Below are positions 1 through 13,000 of a stretch of DNA of 64,000 bases, in pieces. The translations under genes and the position numbers were made by a program. Each line of letters starts with the position of its first letter. Within the stretch, counting starts at the first letter, position 1. Source of the DNA: Pterobdella sp. o SKG-2022 (Eukaryota > Annelida > Clitellata > Hirudinida > Piscicolidae); contig OZ038321.1 in the NCBI GenBank assembly GCA_964035795.1, positions 22,827,707 to 22,891,706 on the forward strand. Direction: 5' to 3'. Under the pieces are notes generated by a model that saw nothing but the letters and a program-made list of their open reading frames with translations, was not told where the DNA came from and did no database searches.

Positions 1-3000
1 ATTCTTTTTTTGAATGTTATAATTATTGCTGTTATTTTTTTATCTATTATTTTGAATTTTTTTTCTATTTTTTGATGAATACCATTTTTTCACTTTATTA
101 GTATATTGTTTCGAAATACTTTTCGAAATTATATTATTTTTGTTTATGATTTTTTTTTCATATTCAATAAATGATATATTATTATCGTTATTATTAATAG
201 TAGTAATATTATTTTTATTAAAAGAAATATTAATTCAATTCTATAATTTCTACATTTTTTCTCTTTTATATTATCTTGAGTTTTTTGACATTTGAGATAT
301 ATTTTTGTATTGCCATGGAAACTTGATTTTATTAAAAATTATTTCAAAAATTTATTTCTTTTAATAATTTTTAAAAAACACTGGATAATCATCATCATCA
401 TGACATAACCTGCAAACAGATTTGGAACCGGATATAGAACTTCCAATTTGTGATTGAAAGACACACCTTCCACATTTAATTTTTACCTCAATTAGGATTT
501 TCAGCTTTGTATCATTGTTATGTTTGAAAACTTTGAAAATTTCAAGTGATATAAATGATGAAAAGAATTGGAGAATATCAAACTGAAATGAAAAAAAACA
601 AAAATATTTATAAAATAAATTCCTCATGACAAAATAATTCAACCATAAGAACCCCACCAAAAAATCTTTAGACAATGAAAAAATTTTAAAAATTTTACAA
701 AAATAAAGTGAATTCAAACGAAAAAGATGGCGGCATGAAGAACCACGTGGAGAATGTCGAGAAAAATGAATGACTTGGTGTAAGCCCTGTCCAGCAAGCT
801 GTGACCCAGCTCCACGAAGGGGTGCAACCTACGGGTGTTTGCGTGTTTGTGTATTTTTTATACTCTTGTTTGTTTTTTTGCAAGTTTTTTCATAGATTTT
901 TAGCTTTTAGTTCGTCTTTTTTATATATTATTTTTTACTCAACACTATAAATAACATAGTGTTTCTAATAAATCCATTAGCTTCTTGTCCGCATGACCAG
1001 CATCGTTACTTTGGTTGTTGATGTGAAGATTTCTTGCACATCAATTTTTTATTAGTCGTTTGTTCAAAATAAAACGTGTACTATAACTTTTCAAAAAATT
1101 ATTTTGTAAAAAACATAATTTTATTTTTAAACGAAAAAATAGATATAAATAAAGCTAACACATCTATATAGGCTTTTCAAAAAAGGTTATAAATTTTTTT
1201 AGAAACATATGACGCGTCTTAATTGACATATTTTTGCTTTCATAACCATCAAAACAAGGCAGATTTCAAACACATTGTTGTTTTGAAAAAAACTAAAACT
1301 TTTAACTCTTTTTCAAAACATTGAAAAATTATTGGAACCCATAGAAACCCCTCAAAATAACCAGGAAGGAACATAGAGAAAAATCTCTATAAAATAACAT
1401 CGTTCGAAATAAAACTACAAGAACTTTGTCTTTTCCAAAATGTTAACTTTAATATTCAAAATCAAATTTTTATATATTTGAACCATTTTTCAATGAGCTT
1501 TATTTTATTTGGATTTCCGCAATCTCAATTGTCATTTTTTTTACACTTATCACTTAAAAATCTCACAAACTTCTCCATAATCTTTTGCCCCAACGCCGCT
1601 TCCAATAAGAATGCTAAGAACTTAGACTTTGAAAATATTCATCAAAAAGATTTGAACCCAAACCACCGAATCGCCCCACAATACCGGATTGCCCCCCACC
1701 ACTCACTCGATGGCTTCGTGAACCATGAAAAATAATGATGTCACACCCGATGACATCATCAACACTTGAATGATCATCATCATCATGGCCCATTGCACTC
1801 TGGGTTATGAAAATAATCAATAACAATGAAAAATATAAAAATATTTTTAATTTTTTATTTTGATAACTTTGTATTCATTTTCATTCATTTATAGAACGTT
1901 TTTGAAAGGAAAATTAGAATTGGTTTGAAGCGCTACTGATAATTATGATGAAAAATCTTTGGTGATTGGAAAAAATGTTTTTGTCAATGATTTTTATGAA
2001 ATCTCTTTCTAAAGTTATTCTATATTTTTTTCAATAATTATTTTGAAATATATTTGAAAGGTAAATGAGTATTTTGCAAAGCTGACTTTTTTATAATAAT
2101 ACAAATGTCATTTTAATATAGTCAGCATCTTTTCTTTTCAAGGGGTCACTGACTTCTCTCCATGACTACCATAATATAATATTTAGGATCAAAATAAGAA
2201 AAATTATAACAAAAAAATAATTTTTTAAAAGTTTATTTATTTATTATATCATTTAAATTGTTTAGTATTTTTTAAATAAAAAAAAAGAACAGTATATAGT
2301 TAGACAAACCATTAAACTTTAAAAATGTATTAACATCAAACATAATTCATAAAAAAAAAGCGATATTTCAATGAAAATATTTTTTAAATCAAATTTTTTT
2401 AAAAATTATTTATACTAAATCGATATAAAAATAATTATGACAGCAAGGCAATATCTTCAAAAAGGCAGTTCAAAAAACAAACGAACATTTTTCAATCAAA
2501 ATCTTTTCATATTTTTTCCGAGGATTTGATCTGATAATAATTCTTGTGACATTTATTTTTACTGCTTCAAAAATTTTTTAAATTATATATTTATTGATTG
2601 CTTTTATTTAGTATTATTTCATTATTATTATTATGAGTTTTCTCGCGGCTAAGCCGATTATGAATTTGATACCGAGCTTTCATCAAAAGCGTTTAGTTTT
2701 GATTTAAAAATATGTTTTAGCCTTCTTTTATATTCGCTAGTTACTTGTTATCTTATCTCGCTGTTGTTTTTATTCTCTGTTTCTAGCATTTCTTAATCTC
2801 TATAATATTATAGCTAAAATTTTCATATCCAGGAACTTGATACTTTCTTCGTTTGAGAACTAAATCGTTGTTGTTATTATTATTTTTATTTTTTTTATTA
2901 TTACTACTTTATTACAAAATTTGGAAAATTTTTGTAATATGAGCAGCAGAGGAACCTAATACTCGAGATTTTCTATTAAGTCTGATTAAAAGTGACTCAA

Positions 3001-6000
3001 ATTTAAAAACAATTTTTTTAGGAAGCGTTTGGCCACGACATATAATTTGATTTTGTTTTCTTTTCGTTGCCGTATTTATTATTGCTTATTTTATTTAATT
3101 CATCCCAATTTTAAGTTATTATTTTTTTCCAGCTTCTTCAGTTGCCATTATTATTATCAAACTTCCATAACACACAATTTACAAATTTGTATCAGAGGGG
3201 CTCAAATGTTTGTGAAAAATTATGAATTTTATTTGAAGTTATTTGTGTTGTTGCAGCAATGTGAGGTTTTCAAGCAGCATAAAAATCTTAGTTTTAATCC
3301 AAAATATTCCTTCAAATATTTGCATTGTGATTTTATTATTTTATCTAAACGTTTTATTTTTGTTTTATTTTCCTGAAATAATTTTTATATTCGTCTTTTT
3401 TCCAAATTTATGATTGGAATAGCGATTTTTAAATTAATAAATAATTTTTATATAAAAATAAGCTTCAAAATTTCCAAAACTTGCTAAAATAAAGAACTCA
3501 AAAAATTGGAAAATTAACTTATAAAAACTTGATTCATATTTTTTTTCAGTATTGTATGAAGAACTTGTGTCTTGAAAATTTAAAAATCGTCAAATTGATT
3601 GCTGGGATGGGTCCAATTACAGAAATAAGAATTTTTCTTCAAAAAATTTAAAACTTCAATTAAGTAAATTTTCTTTTATTTTTACTCTCACCATAAACAC
3701 CTGTATTTCTCAACTTCCGTTGAGAAACTTTTTAGCTTTTGTATCAACCAGAGCATGGTTCGACGTTAGGTAACTTACATCTACATAGGACGTTAACTGA
3801 TGAAATACTCACTTTTTTATTTTAACCGTTAACCTCTAGTCATCTATATTGGCATGAAAACACTAAAATTGTGTATCTCAAATTCCGTTTAGAAACCTCT
3901 TTAACCTTGCTAACTGACCCTTTAACCCTATAAATATCTATAAACGTCTACAGACAGACAATTTTCTGTAAAACGCGCTTCATGGGAACTTGAAGAGTTT
4001 TTGTAAATAATTCTGGGAATAATAACTGATATAATTGTTCTGTTCAGATCGGAAATATTGGCAATGGAATGGTTTCAAATTATTGTTAAGCTTACAAAAC
4101 TCGACAGTTATGAACCTTTGGAAATCATTATTCGTAAGCTTATTTGAATTGTTTCGTTTTTTATATTTTTATTTGGTCAATTTTCCTATTAAATTTTTAA
4201 AAATTTCATTTTTTGATTATTTTGAAAATATTGAAAATTAAGATATTATTTTTATTTTTATCGATAATTCACGTTATTTTTATAATCGGTTCATAGTTAT
4301 TTAACTTTATTAGTAATGCCAAATATTTATATAATGCTTTATATAATTTTTCGATTAAAATTTTTATTTTGAATTCCATCTCACAATAATTTATTTATTT
4401 TGTCTAGACATTTTCTTGCATTGATCGAGTGTAAACTATGAAAGTTATTTCAATATTGGATTCATAAATATTATAGCATGTTTCTTTTTGGCAAATGATC
4501 AATAATATGAATTGAAAATTAATGAATTTCTAATCAAAAAATCAATCTTTATTTACTGATTAATTATTAAAATGTTCATTTAATTATGGAACTAAATCAA
4601 ATAAAAATTTCCAAACCTTTGTTCTCCATTATACATGCAGAAGTTGCATTCTCCAATCACCATTTTGTTTCACTTGTTGTTTTTTCTTTCCGGTTTATTG
4701 ATATTTTTTGGTGTTTTTAATTTTTTTATTTCTTTCGATTTGCAACTATTAACCACCATCAACATTCATCTCAGTTTCCATTATTTCCATTCATTTATCA
4801 AGCGTTAACTTTTAATTATTATTAGCATTAAGCCAAGAAGTACATGATATTTATTGGGTCTCCTTATAGTTGAATTTAAAACATTCTATTTCAAATACTT
4901 AAAATCTTATTTTGGAAAATTTTTGAGCTTCTCACCAAAAACTTCAATACTTTGTATTCAAATTCCACAAAAACTCTTGACTGTTCCGAATAAAAAGTCA
5001 ATATTTTTATTCAGAAGTTGTTATTATATATTAACTATTTAACGATTTTGGATTTCAAAAACATTCTCAATAATAATTTTTATATTAAAATAATTTTTCA
5101 AAAAGAATTTTACCATTAGACCGACTTAATCGATACAAAATTCCACTTTATATACAAACAAAAAAACGTAATTTACTAAAAGTAAATTTAATTAATTTGA
5201 ATTTCAAAAATTGAGGCGTTTTTGGCATTCTAAAAAAAATCCAAATATTCATTTTCTGGATTTTAATTCATTAAAAACTAAAAAATATCAAAATAATTTA
5301 TTTATTAATTAAATTTATATGTGGCAGTACATTCCTAACAGTGATCGCATAAAAAGATTAATTTCAATGGTACATTTTTGTTTTTCATCAAATATTTTTT
5401 TGTTGCCAGCAATGGTGATGTCTCTTTAGTAAAGTCTGTGAAGCAAAAAAAATGCCAGATTTTATATTTGTTGATGGGTCCGAACTTCAACAAATTATTG
5501 TGCCTGTAACAATTGAAAATCTTCGAACCTGGCGTTTATCAGAGTTCACTGACCTCCATATGTTACATTGAAATGATGGAAATTTATTTTTAAACAAAAA
5601 CAAAGATTTTGTTGAGCAACTGTAGTTTTTCATGGTAGATATATTTCAAAAATAATTTTCATTTGGATTTGTTAGCACATATTACATAGTTTAGCAAGAC
5701 TTGAGATCACGTGGAAGAGAGAATATAAATTTCTCAGTAGCTTCGTCGAATAAAGAGTTTCATATACTTAATGTTGTAAAATTGTCTTTCAGAAGAATCA
5801 TGTTTCAATATATGTTTTGGAGTTGGACTGAACAGTTTTTGAAAAAATTTTTAATAAAAAACACACATGAAGTATCCTACTCTGATCATACCGGGTTTTT
5901 AAAATAAGATTTTTTGTACCAAAAAAACTTATCAAAGGTCATAATTTAACTGTCTGGGGGTGGGGAAAAAATATTTTTTTTATTTTGCGATAAAAATACC

Positions 6001-6626
6001 TTAAAATATTTTTAGAATAATCACTTAAAAATTTTTTTAAAAATCAGTTTTGTTGGATTACTCAATTAATTTAAATTTTGAAAAATTTTAAAATAATTTG
6101 AAAAGTAGTTTAAGTAATTTCCAAATTGGGTTTCAATTTTTTTGTAAAACGATGCTTTTGAGGATTTTGTATAAAAAATCAATTCTGAAACCAATTTTAT
6201 TTAATAAAAAATGATTTGAGAAGCGTGAAATTTCTGGTAAATTCAACACGAGTCATTTCCCAATTTTTCATCATTCGCATGCGCTGGAATTCGATAAATG
6301 TTAAATTAATAAAAATTTTCACGGATTTCTATTATTATCAACAAAACTCTTTGATATTATCGAAGTGTTATGATCAGGTTTCAAAAATAATCCCATGTTA
6401 ATCTTGAAGCTTATGATGCTATCAGAAAAACCTAAAAGCTTTGCTAATAAAAAGACAACTTGAAAATTTTTTAGTAACTTTTCTTTAATTAATTTCTTTA
6501 AATCACTCTACAAATAAAACTTAACTTATTGCACCTCATTGACTCGACTGAACATACAAATGCTCAAAAGTGCAACGAGACATGAAAGATAGGCCATCAT
6601 AAGCTTAATATCCCTGCTAACAAATA
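1..6626. other. Gene-poor AT-rich region
   Basis: Apart from the possible exon at 714-828, I see only A/T-rich DNA with homopolymer runs and short open stretches that lack recognisable protein character. The missing first exons of VPS41 could lie here, but I could not recognise any beta-propeller coding exon. A short motif, CTCAACTTCCGTTGAGAAAC near 3717, recurs in degenerate form near 3878; its meaning is unknown. Confidence 0.5.
714..828 (-). CDS. Possible terminal exon of an unrecognised membrane protein
   Basis: On the minus strand an AG acceptor at 829-830 is followed by 1 + 114 nt. This reads as 37 sensible codons (starting LHPFVELGHSLLDRAYTKSF) and ends in TGA at 714-716. The last 18 residues are hydrophobic (IFLDILHVVLHAAIFFV) and could form a membrane segment. 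The codons look far less A/T-biased than their surroundings. I do not recognise the family and found no upstream exon, which would lie at higher coordinates. It could also be a decayed fragment. Confidence 0.3.
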
Positions 6627-6826
6627 NNNNNNNNNNNNNNNNNNNNNNNNNNNNNNNNNNNNNNNNNNNNNNNNNNNNNNNNNNNNNNNNNNNNNNNNNN
6701 NNNNNNNNNNNNNNNNNNNNNNNNNNNNNNNNNNNNNNNNNNNNNNNNNNNNNNNNNNNNNNNNNNNNNNNNNNNNNNNNNNNNNNNNNNNNNNNNNNNN
6801 NNNNNNNNNNNNNNNNNNNNNNNNNN
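6627..6826. other. Assembly gap of 200 N
   Basis: A run of exactly 200 N, probably a fixed-size scaffold gap. It sits beside an (AT)n tract, which probably caused it, and just upstream of the first visible VPS41 exon. Confidence 0.99.
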
Positions 6827-6914
<88 letters not shown>

Positions 6915-6935
6915 TTATTTATTTATTTATATTTA
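6827..6935. repeat. (AT)n microsatellite with (ATTT)n tail
   Basis: About 85 bp of pure AT dinucleotides beginning at the gap edge, followed by four or five ATTT units. The true length is unknown because the gap truncates it. Confidence 0.97.
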
Positions 6936-7029
6936 TATATATCTATATTTATATAGTATAACACTCATATATAACTTATTTAAGGCTCACCCACACACCC
7001 TATGTAACCTTTACCACACCGACCACCAG

Positions 7030-10000
7030 ATAATGTTGTACGAAAAAGCATTTTTAGGGAGGTTGAAGAGTACCCCACTAGCTCCCATCGATTCATGCAT
7101 TCACATCATCACGTGGAAGGGGAGTCTGGTCGCTTGGGCCGTTGATAGGGTATTTAGGGGATGAATACAGGGTGGTAGCGTGGTTTGTAGGTGGGTGTTG
7201 TATGGTTTATTGATAGATTGTTTAGGTGGGGAGGTATGTAAAATCGGTCGTTTATAAGTTGTATGATCGATTTGGTAGTTGGTTAAGGAATGAGGTTTTA
7301 GTGAATGCTGGTATGGGTTGTTAGCAGGATAGTAGATAAGTGTGTGGTACAAGCTGTTCTCATTAATTTTGTAGTACGGTGTGTAGTAGGAGTTCTAGTG
7401 AATTGTGGGGTCAGGTGGTTGGAGGTGAGTATGGATAGTGTACACTTTGTTTTAAATATTTTTCAATTTCCACTTTATCCTCTTTAATTTCCAAAATTTT
7501 ACGCAGTATAAAATAATATGCATAATAATGTTAACCTATTAAATACGATATGTTCCATTGATACAGGGGGTATATGTGTATGACCTGACGTTGAAAAAGA
7601 TCATTAGGTTTGTTCCCAGGCCTAAGACAGATCCCAAGTTTTCATGGTGAGGATGATGGTAGTAACAATAGGGATAATATTTAGGAAATAATAGGAAAAA
7701 ATGATTAAAAAATAGTAGTAAAACATAAAAAAACAAAGTAATGCACACAAAAAATTGTAAAAAAAAATTATTTTATACAAAAAAAAACACAGTGGCACCA
7801 CGCCAGGAGAAAAACACCAGCGACAGAGGTATGTGTTGAACTGGGTGGACGCCACCACCTTGGTCATCGCCAAGGACAATATCATGATGGTTGTTTCTAT
7901 TGTTTTAATTTTGTTCAAGTATTGTTTTTTTATGATAAAATTAGAAATTTGACAAAATTATGAATATAGTGATTAGGGTGAGATAATTTGATATTAAACT
8001 TACCAGCAATCAAAAAATTCACAGCATTTTAAGTCCATGGTGTCTTTGAGAAGCAAAAGCATAACTAAGTTTATCACCTAATAAAAAATATTTTGCCCGA
8101 CACTGTTACTCTGGCAGTGTAACAGTCACAACTTCTTTGACCATCAAATGATGAAGCTTCAAATAACACAATATGGCTCGGAACACAACGTGATTCACTA
8201 ATGATCACAGGTGTGTGTCCTGAAGGACCTGGGCAAGGAAACTGTGAGCAAGCAGGCTGATGTGGGTAGGTGTAAATATATTTTGGAGAAGTTATTAAAA
8301 TGTAAATAAATTCTGTTAGACTATGATTAATAGAATGTACATGAATTCTATTAGGCCATAGTGGATACAATGTGAATACATTGTTAAACTCTAGTAAATA
8401 AAATGTTATTCATATCACTCACAGTGAGGGTATTCGACTTCTGCATATCTGGCTTGTGTTTGTACAGTGAGGTGCTAGTGATCTTGTCCTTCCACTCTCA
8501 ACAACATGACTCCGTAAGGTTTCTTGTGCATCTTATGTTTAAATGGAAACTCAGAGAAAGAATTGTTTTATTATTAACTCTTTTAACAATGATTTAATTT
8601 ATCAACAACGTAATAGTGTGTTTATAGTTTTCTCATGTACGAAACCTGCATTAATCTTCAACCAATCAACACACATTCTGAGTTTGTGGATTGATGCCTT
8701 ATCGATGATGTGATTATTACTATTACTACTACTGCTAATAATATCAATGCCACTACTTCTACTATAAAAAAATAGAAAGAAAATTTTCATCAAACTACAA
8801 GATCTGCATACCGAAAACGACCCCGTAGTTATGCGAGCCTGTGGAGTTCAAGAGGCCTCATCTGCGGATCGTGGAGAAGACCACAGGAGATGAACTGAGC
8901 AATGATGCTTTGTCCATCAGGGGTTTCCAGGCCTACACACCTCTCGATTATCAGCTTGGTGGGTGGGCAGTCATGTGGGAAGGGTGATATGGGTTGAGGA
9001 GTATGTAGAGCGGGCGTGTAGTTGCTGGTGTAAAGATGGGTTTATGTGTGTTGAAAACGATTTTTATATCGAATAATGATAATATCGTAAATAATAAATA
9101 AGAAAAAAATTAAAAAACTCAAATAAAAGAGAAAATATGCAATAAATCTAACAAAAAATAAAAATAACACGACCAAAACCCTTTTCCTCCTCCTCAGAAC
9201 ACTACAGTGAAGAAGACATTTTTTTCGTGGTGAGTGCCAAGGATGTGGTGCTGGCTAGGCAGAGGGAGCCTGATGACCATGTCTTGTGGCTCATTGAACA
9301 TCTCAGATTCTGTGTTTGTGGATGGGTTTCACTACGTATGATGACTAAAACTAACCTATGAGTGATTTCAAAGCTAACTGTATAATATCTATTAACTTTT
9401 TAGATACATCTTAATGTGTTTTTAGTAATTTATTTTTTGAAACTTTTACGTCTAAAATAGGAGGTTTTTTTCATACATTTGTTTTTAAAAAAATCTCTAC
9501 TTTTCGGTAGTTTAGCCTCATCATGAAGCGTTAGCGAAAAAAAAATCTATCAACTTATCTTACCAAATAATTTTTTCCATAATTATCATGTTTATATCTA
9601 CCATCATCATCATTATCGTCGTTTCATCTTCATAGTCCTATTCTTATAGTTACAAAATAACCAACATAAATTTCCAAGCTATATTTAAATGGTTGCAAAT
9701 AGAACTAAAGTACCTACCTTTATCTTCTAATAATGACCAACTCACAGGAGGCACTGACTTACGCCAAAGAAAACTCAAAATTCCTCAAAAAAATCACTGT
9801 GCAAGTTGGTATCAGTGTTTTCAATTAATCAATCAAATCCTTTTTATAGCCCATTTTCCTTTACCAAGGGTTGGGTTCAATGAGTTTATGTTTTTAATGG
9901 TGTCATGTAGCTTTTAATGGTCTTGTATAAGTTTATAATGATGTTTCATTTGTTTTAAATGATGTGTCATATTTTTATGGTGGTGTAAACAACTTCAATA

Positions 10001-13000
10001 TGAACGTCAATATCTATACCTTGCATCGGATGGGTGCTTTTGATGCTAGGAAAACTTCATTGTTGGAGATTATTGATTTTTTGATAATTATTTATAATAT
10101 CATCATCATTATTGCAATTTTCATGAAGCGCCATGCAACCATCACAGGAGGTTGGTTTCCACTGGTTTAACAACCTCTACAACGACAACAGATTCGAGGA
10201 AGCTGTGAGTTTGGTGTTGTCTGTGTACTTATTATATGGGTGTTTGTGGGTGTTATACATCTATAAACATGAGGAAGCTGTAGCTTTGATCTCTTCGTTC
10301 TTTGTTAATTATTTTTTCTTTTCCTTTTTCACAATCTCATCATATCAACGTCACTAACATTTTAATTGTCACGATCACCATCCATTATCATCATCATCAC
10401 ACGCGAATAAACCCAGCTACAACTCAACACCATCCACTCATACAGGCAAAGATATGCGCAAACATACTGGGAAGGTCTAAAGATCTGTGGCAGAGTTATG
10501 TGGTGAGGTTTGAGCAAGTCGACCAATTGGAGGTTGGATGTTTTATAATGTGTCTAAGATGTATATTATTATTATTTATTATTTTTTCATTATTTCTTTT
10601 ATCCTTATTAGATTGTTAACGTCTCAGTATTTGGAGTAGACAAGAGTCGATTGATCTTTTTCATAGTAATAACGAACATGTTACAGTGTCTGACACCCTA
10701 CCTTCCCACCACCGACCCCCGTCTCGATCCCGATGTTTATGAACGCATTCTTGAATATTTTCTGCATAATAATCAGGTTGGTTTTGTGGACCTTTTCAGT
10801 GCAGTGTCTTTAATGTATATTATATCGAAAACGTTTATATCTCCAAATTCTATCCACCCCATCTCCCATCCATCCAGTCAATGTTCCAAAGCCAACTGAG
10901 GCAATGGTCGCATCCTGATTGTCTCTTCAATGTGGAACTGATGCTGCATTTGTCTCTAGAGAAGCTTGAAGAAGACAGGGATAATGTGGAATTACTGGAG
11001 GCTCTAGCTTTTCTGTATGTGTGATGGGCTGTTTTAATGTTTGTTCGTGTGATTTAGTGACTTTAGTTATGTTGATATTTGTTATATTGAAACTTTGAAA
11101 CTTGACTACGCAATAGAAAGCTCAATTAGAGACGATCTAGTGGTCGAGTTATTCACTTGTGCTAATTAGTTCATTTATTTGGGTCTTATTTCAAATTTTT
11201 AAAGATTATAAAGTTAAAAACATTCTCAATTTTCTAAATACTTGTACCAGTTTGTAATGAATATTTTCAAAGTTATTCAATCAATTTAGTAATTCATTCA
11301 ATTGATTTTCAACTCTGTTTGGCTCAGCTTAAATACTTAATAAAAACTAAATGTGATTATTCAAAATAATTTTCAACACAGATACAGTCTTGCTGGAAAC
11401 TTCAAAAAGGCCCTTTATATTTTCATCAAGTATGCCTTCAATTTCTTTGAATCGTCGTTTTGCGACCTTTACGTTTTTATCTGATGTGACCTATTATAAA
11501 CCTAAATTTTAACCTTTATTATTAGGCTAGGTCACAAGGATGTCTTTAAACTCATAGCATCTCATGACCTTTTTGATGTGGTGTCATCCCAGTTGACCAC
11601 CCTCATAACCTTTGACCCTCAAGCCACTGTTGAACTGCTACTCAATAATATCGACCGAATCCCTGTTGGTTGAAATCATTCTATCGAGATTTTTGATAAT
11701 TTTGGTTCATGGGGATGATGTTGTTTTATGGGGAAATGGTGGTTTATGTGGATGATGATGGTTTGTGGGGATGGTGATTTGTGGGGATGGTGGTTTGTGG
11801 AGATGATGATGGTTTATAAAGATGGTTTTTCATGGAGATGGTGGGGGTTTATGGAAATAATGGTGATTTTTGGAGATAGTGGTTCATGATGATGATGTTG
11901 GTATAGGGTGATAGTGGTTTATGATAATAATAGTGGTTCATGATAATGATGGTGGCTTGAGTGAAATGATGTTAGTTTTACTTAATTTAAATTTAAAAAG
12001 TCTACATGGTATTTTTTGCTAATCAGGTGAGTGACGTGGTAAAACAACTGGATAACTCATATACATCGATTCATCTCCACTCTGTGGGTGACAGTATAAT
12101 TTTAAAGACAATAGTTATAATAAAACACTATTTTCAGAGACATCGTGTATCAATGCTTTGTCTATTTTCTTGCAATAACCTTATTAAATACTAATGATTT
12201 ACGACAAAGTTGAATTTTTCGAAATTTTCAGTTCAAATAGAAAAAAATATAATAATACTTATTTTAGAGGTATGCATCACCATCAAGTACTAAGATAATA
12301 TTAGTGGAAGTTTTCACTTGTAGTTTATAGAATATTCTAGCATCCTCTCAATACAATAGTATTAAAAAAAAATTATAATGTTTTCTTCATTAATATTATT
12401 ATTAACTTATTTTTATTGTTATTATTATAAATATTGAATTTTTGAAACTCTCTAGTACTTGAAGGCACTATTCATCAAAGACACACATCTTGGCAGACAT
12501 CATCACCAACGTCAAGTTGTTATCCTTCGTTATATAGAGGAGTTAATTGAGAAGATAACTGTCTTTTGTTATAATGAGTAGTTAACTAGAACTGTTATAA
12601 GAGATTGAGTAATATATAATACAAAAGTAACAACCTCATCTTGCGTACATAGATGTTTCTATACATATAACCATATATAACTAGGATCTAAACTGAATCA
12701 TGATGATATAACATATTGAAAGACATGGAATATAGCAACATTAAAACGATCTTCAGGTAGAGTTGTATGCTGATCACGAGCCTGATAAACTGCTGACCTT
12801 CCTCAAGTCAAACTGTGATGTGTCTCTGCAGCAGAGTTATCTGGTCGGCTGTTTTCCTTATTATTTTGATTCAACATTATTTTTTATGTTTTTTTTTGTT
12901 TTAAATTATTAATTCTGTTTTTTCACTTTTTTTTACGTTTTGACTTTTTTTATTTCTATCAATAATTTTGAAAGATCAGACATATTTTTTTGAAAAATAA

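Noticed and set aside
1478..1826. Frames on both strands with RIAPQYRIAPHHS and its complement
   Set aside because: A short internal repeat gives similar peptides on both strands; no family resemblance, so not annotated.
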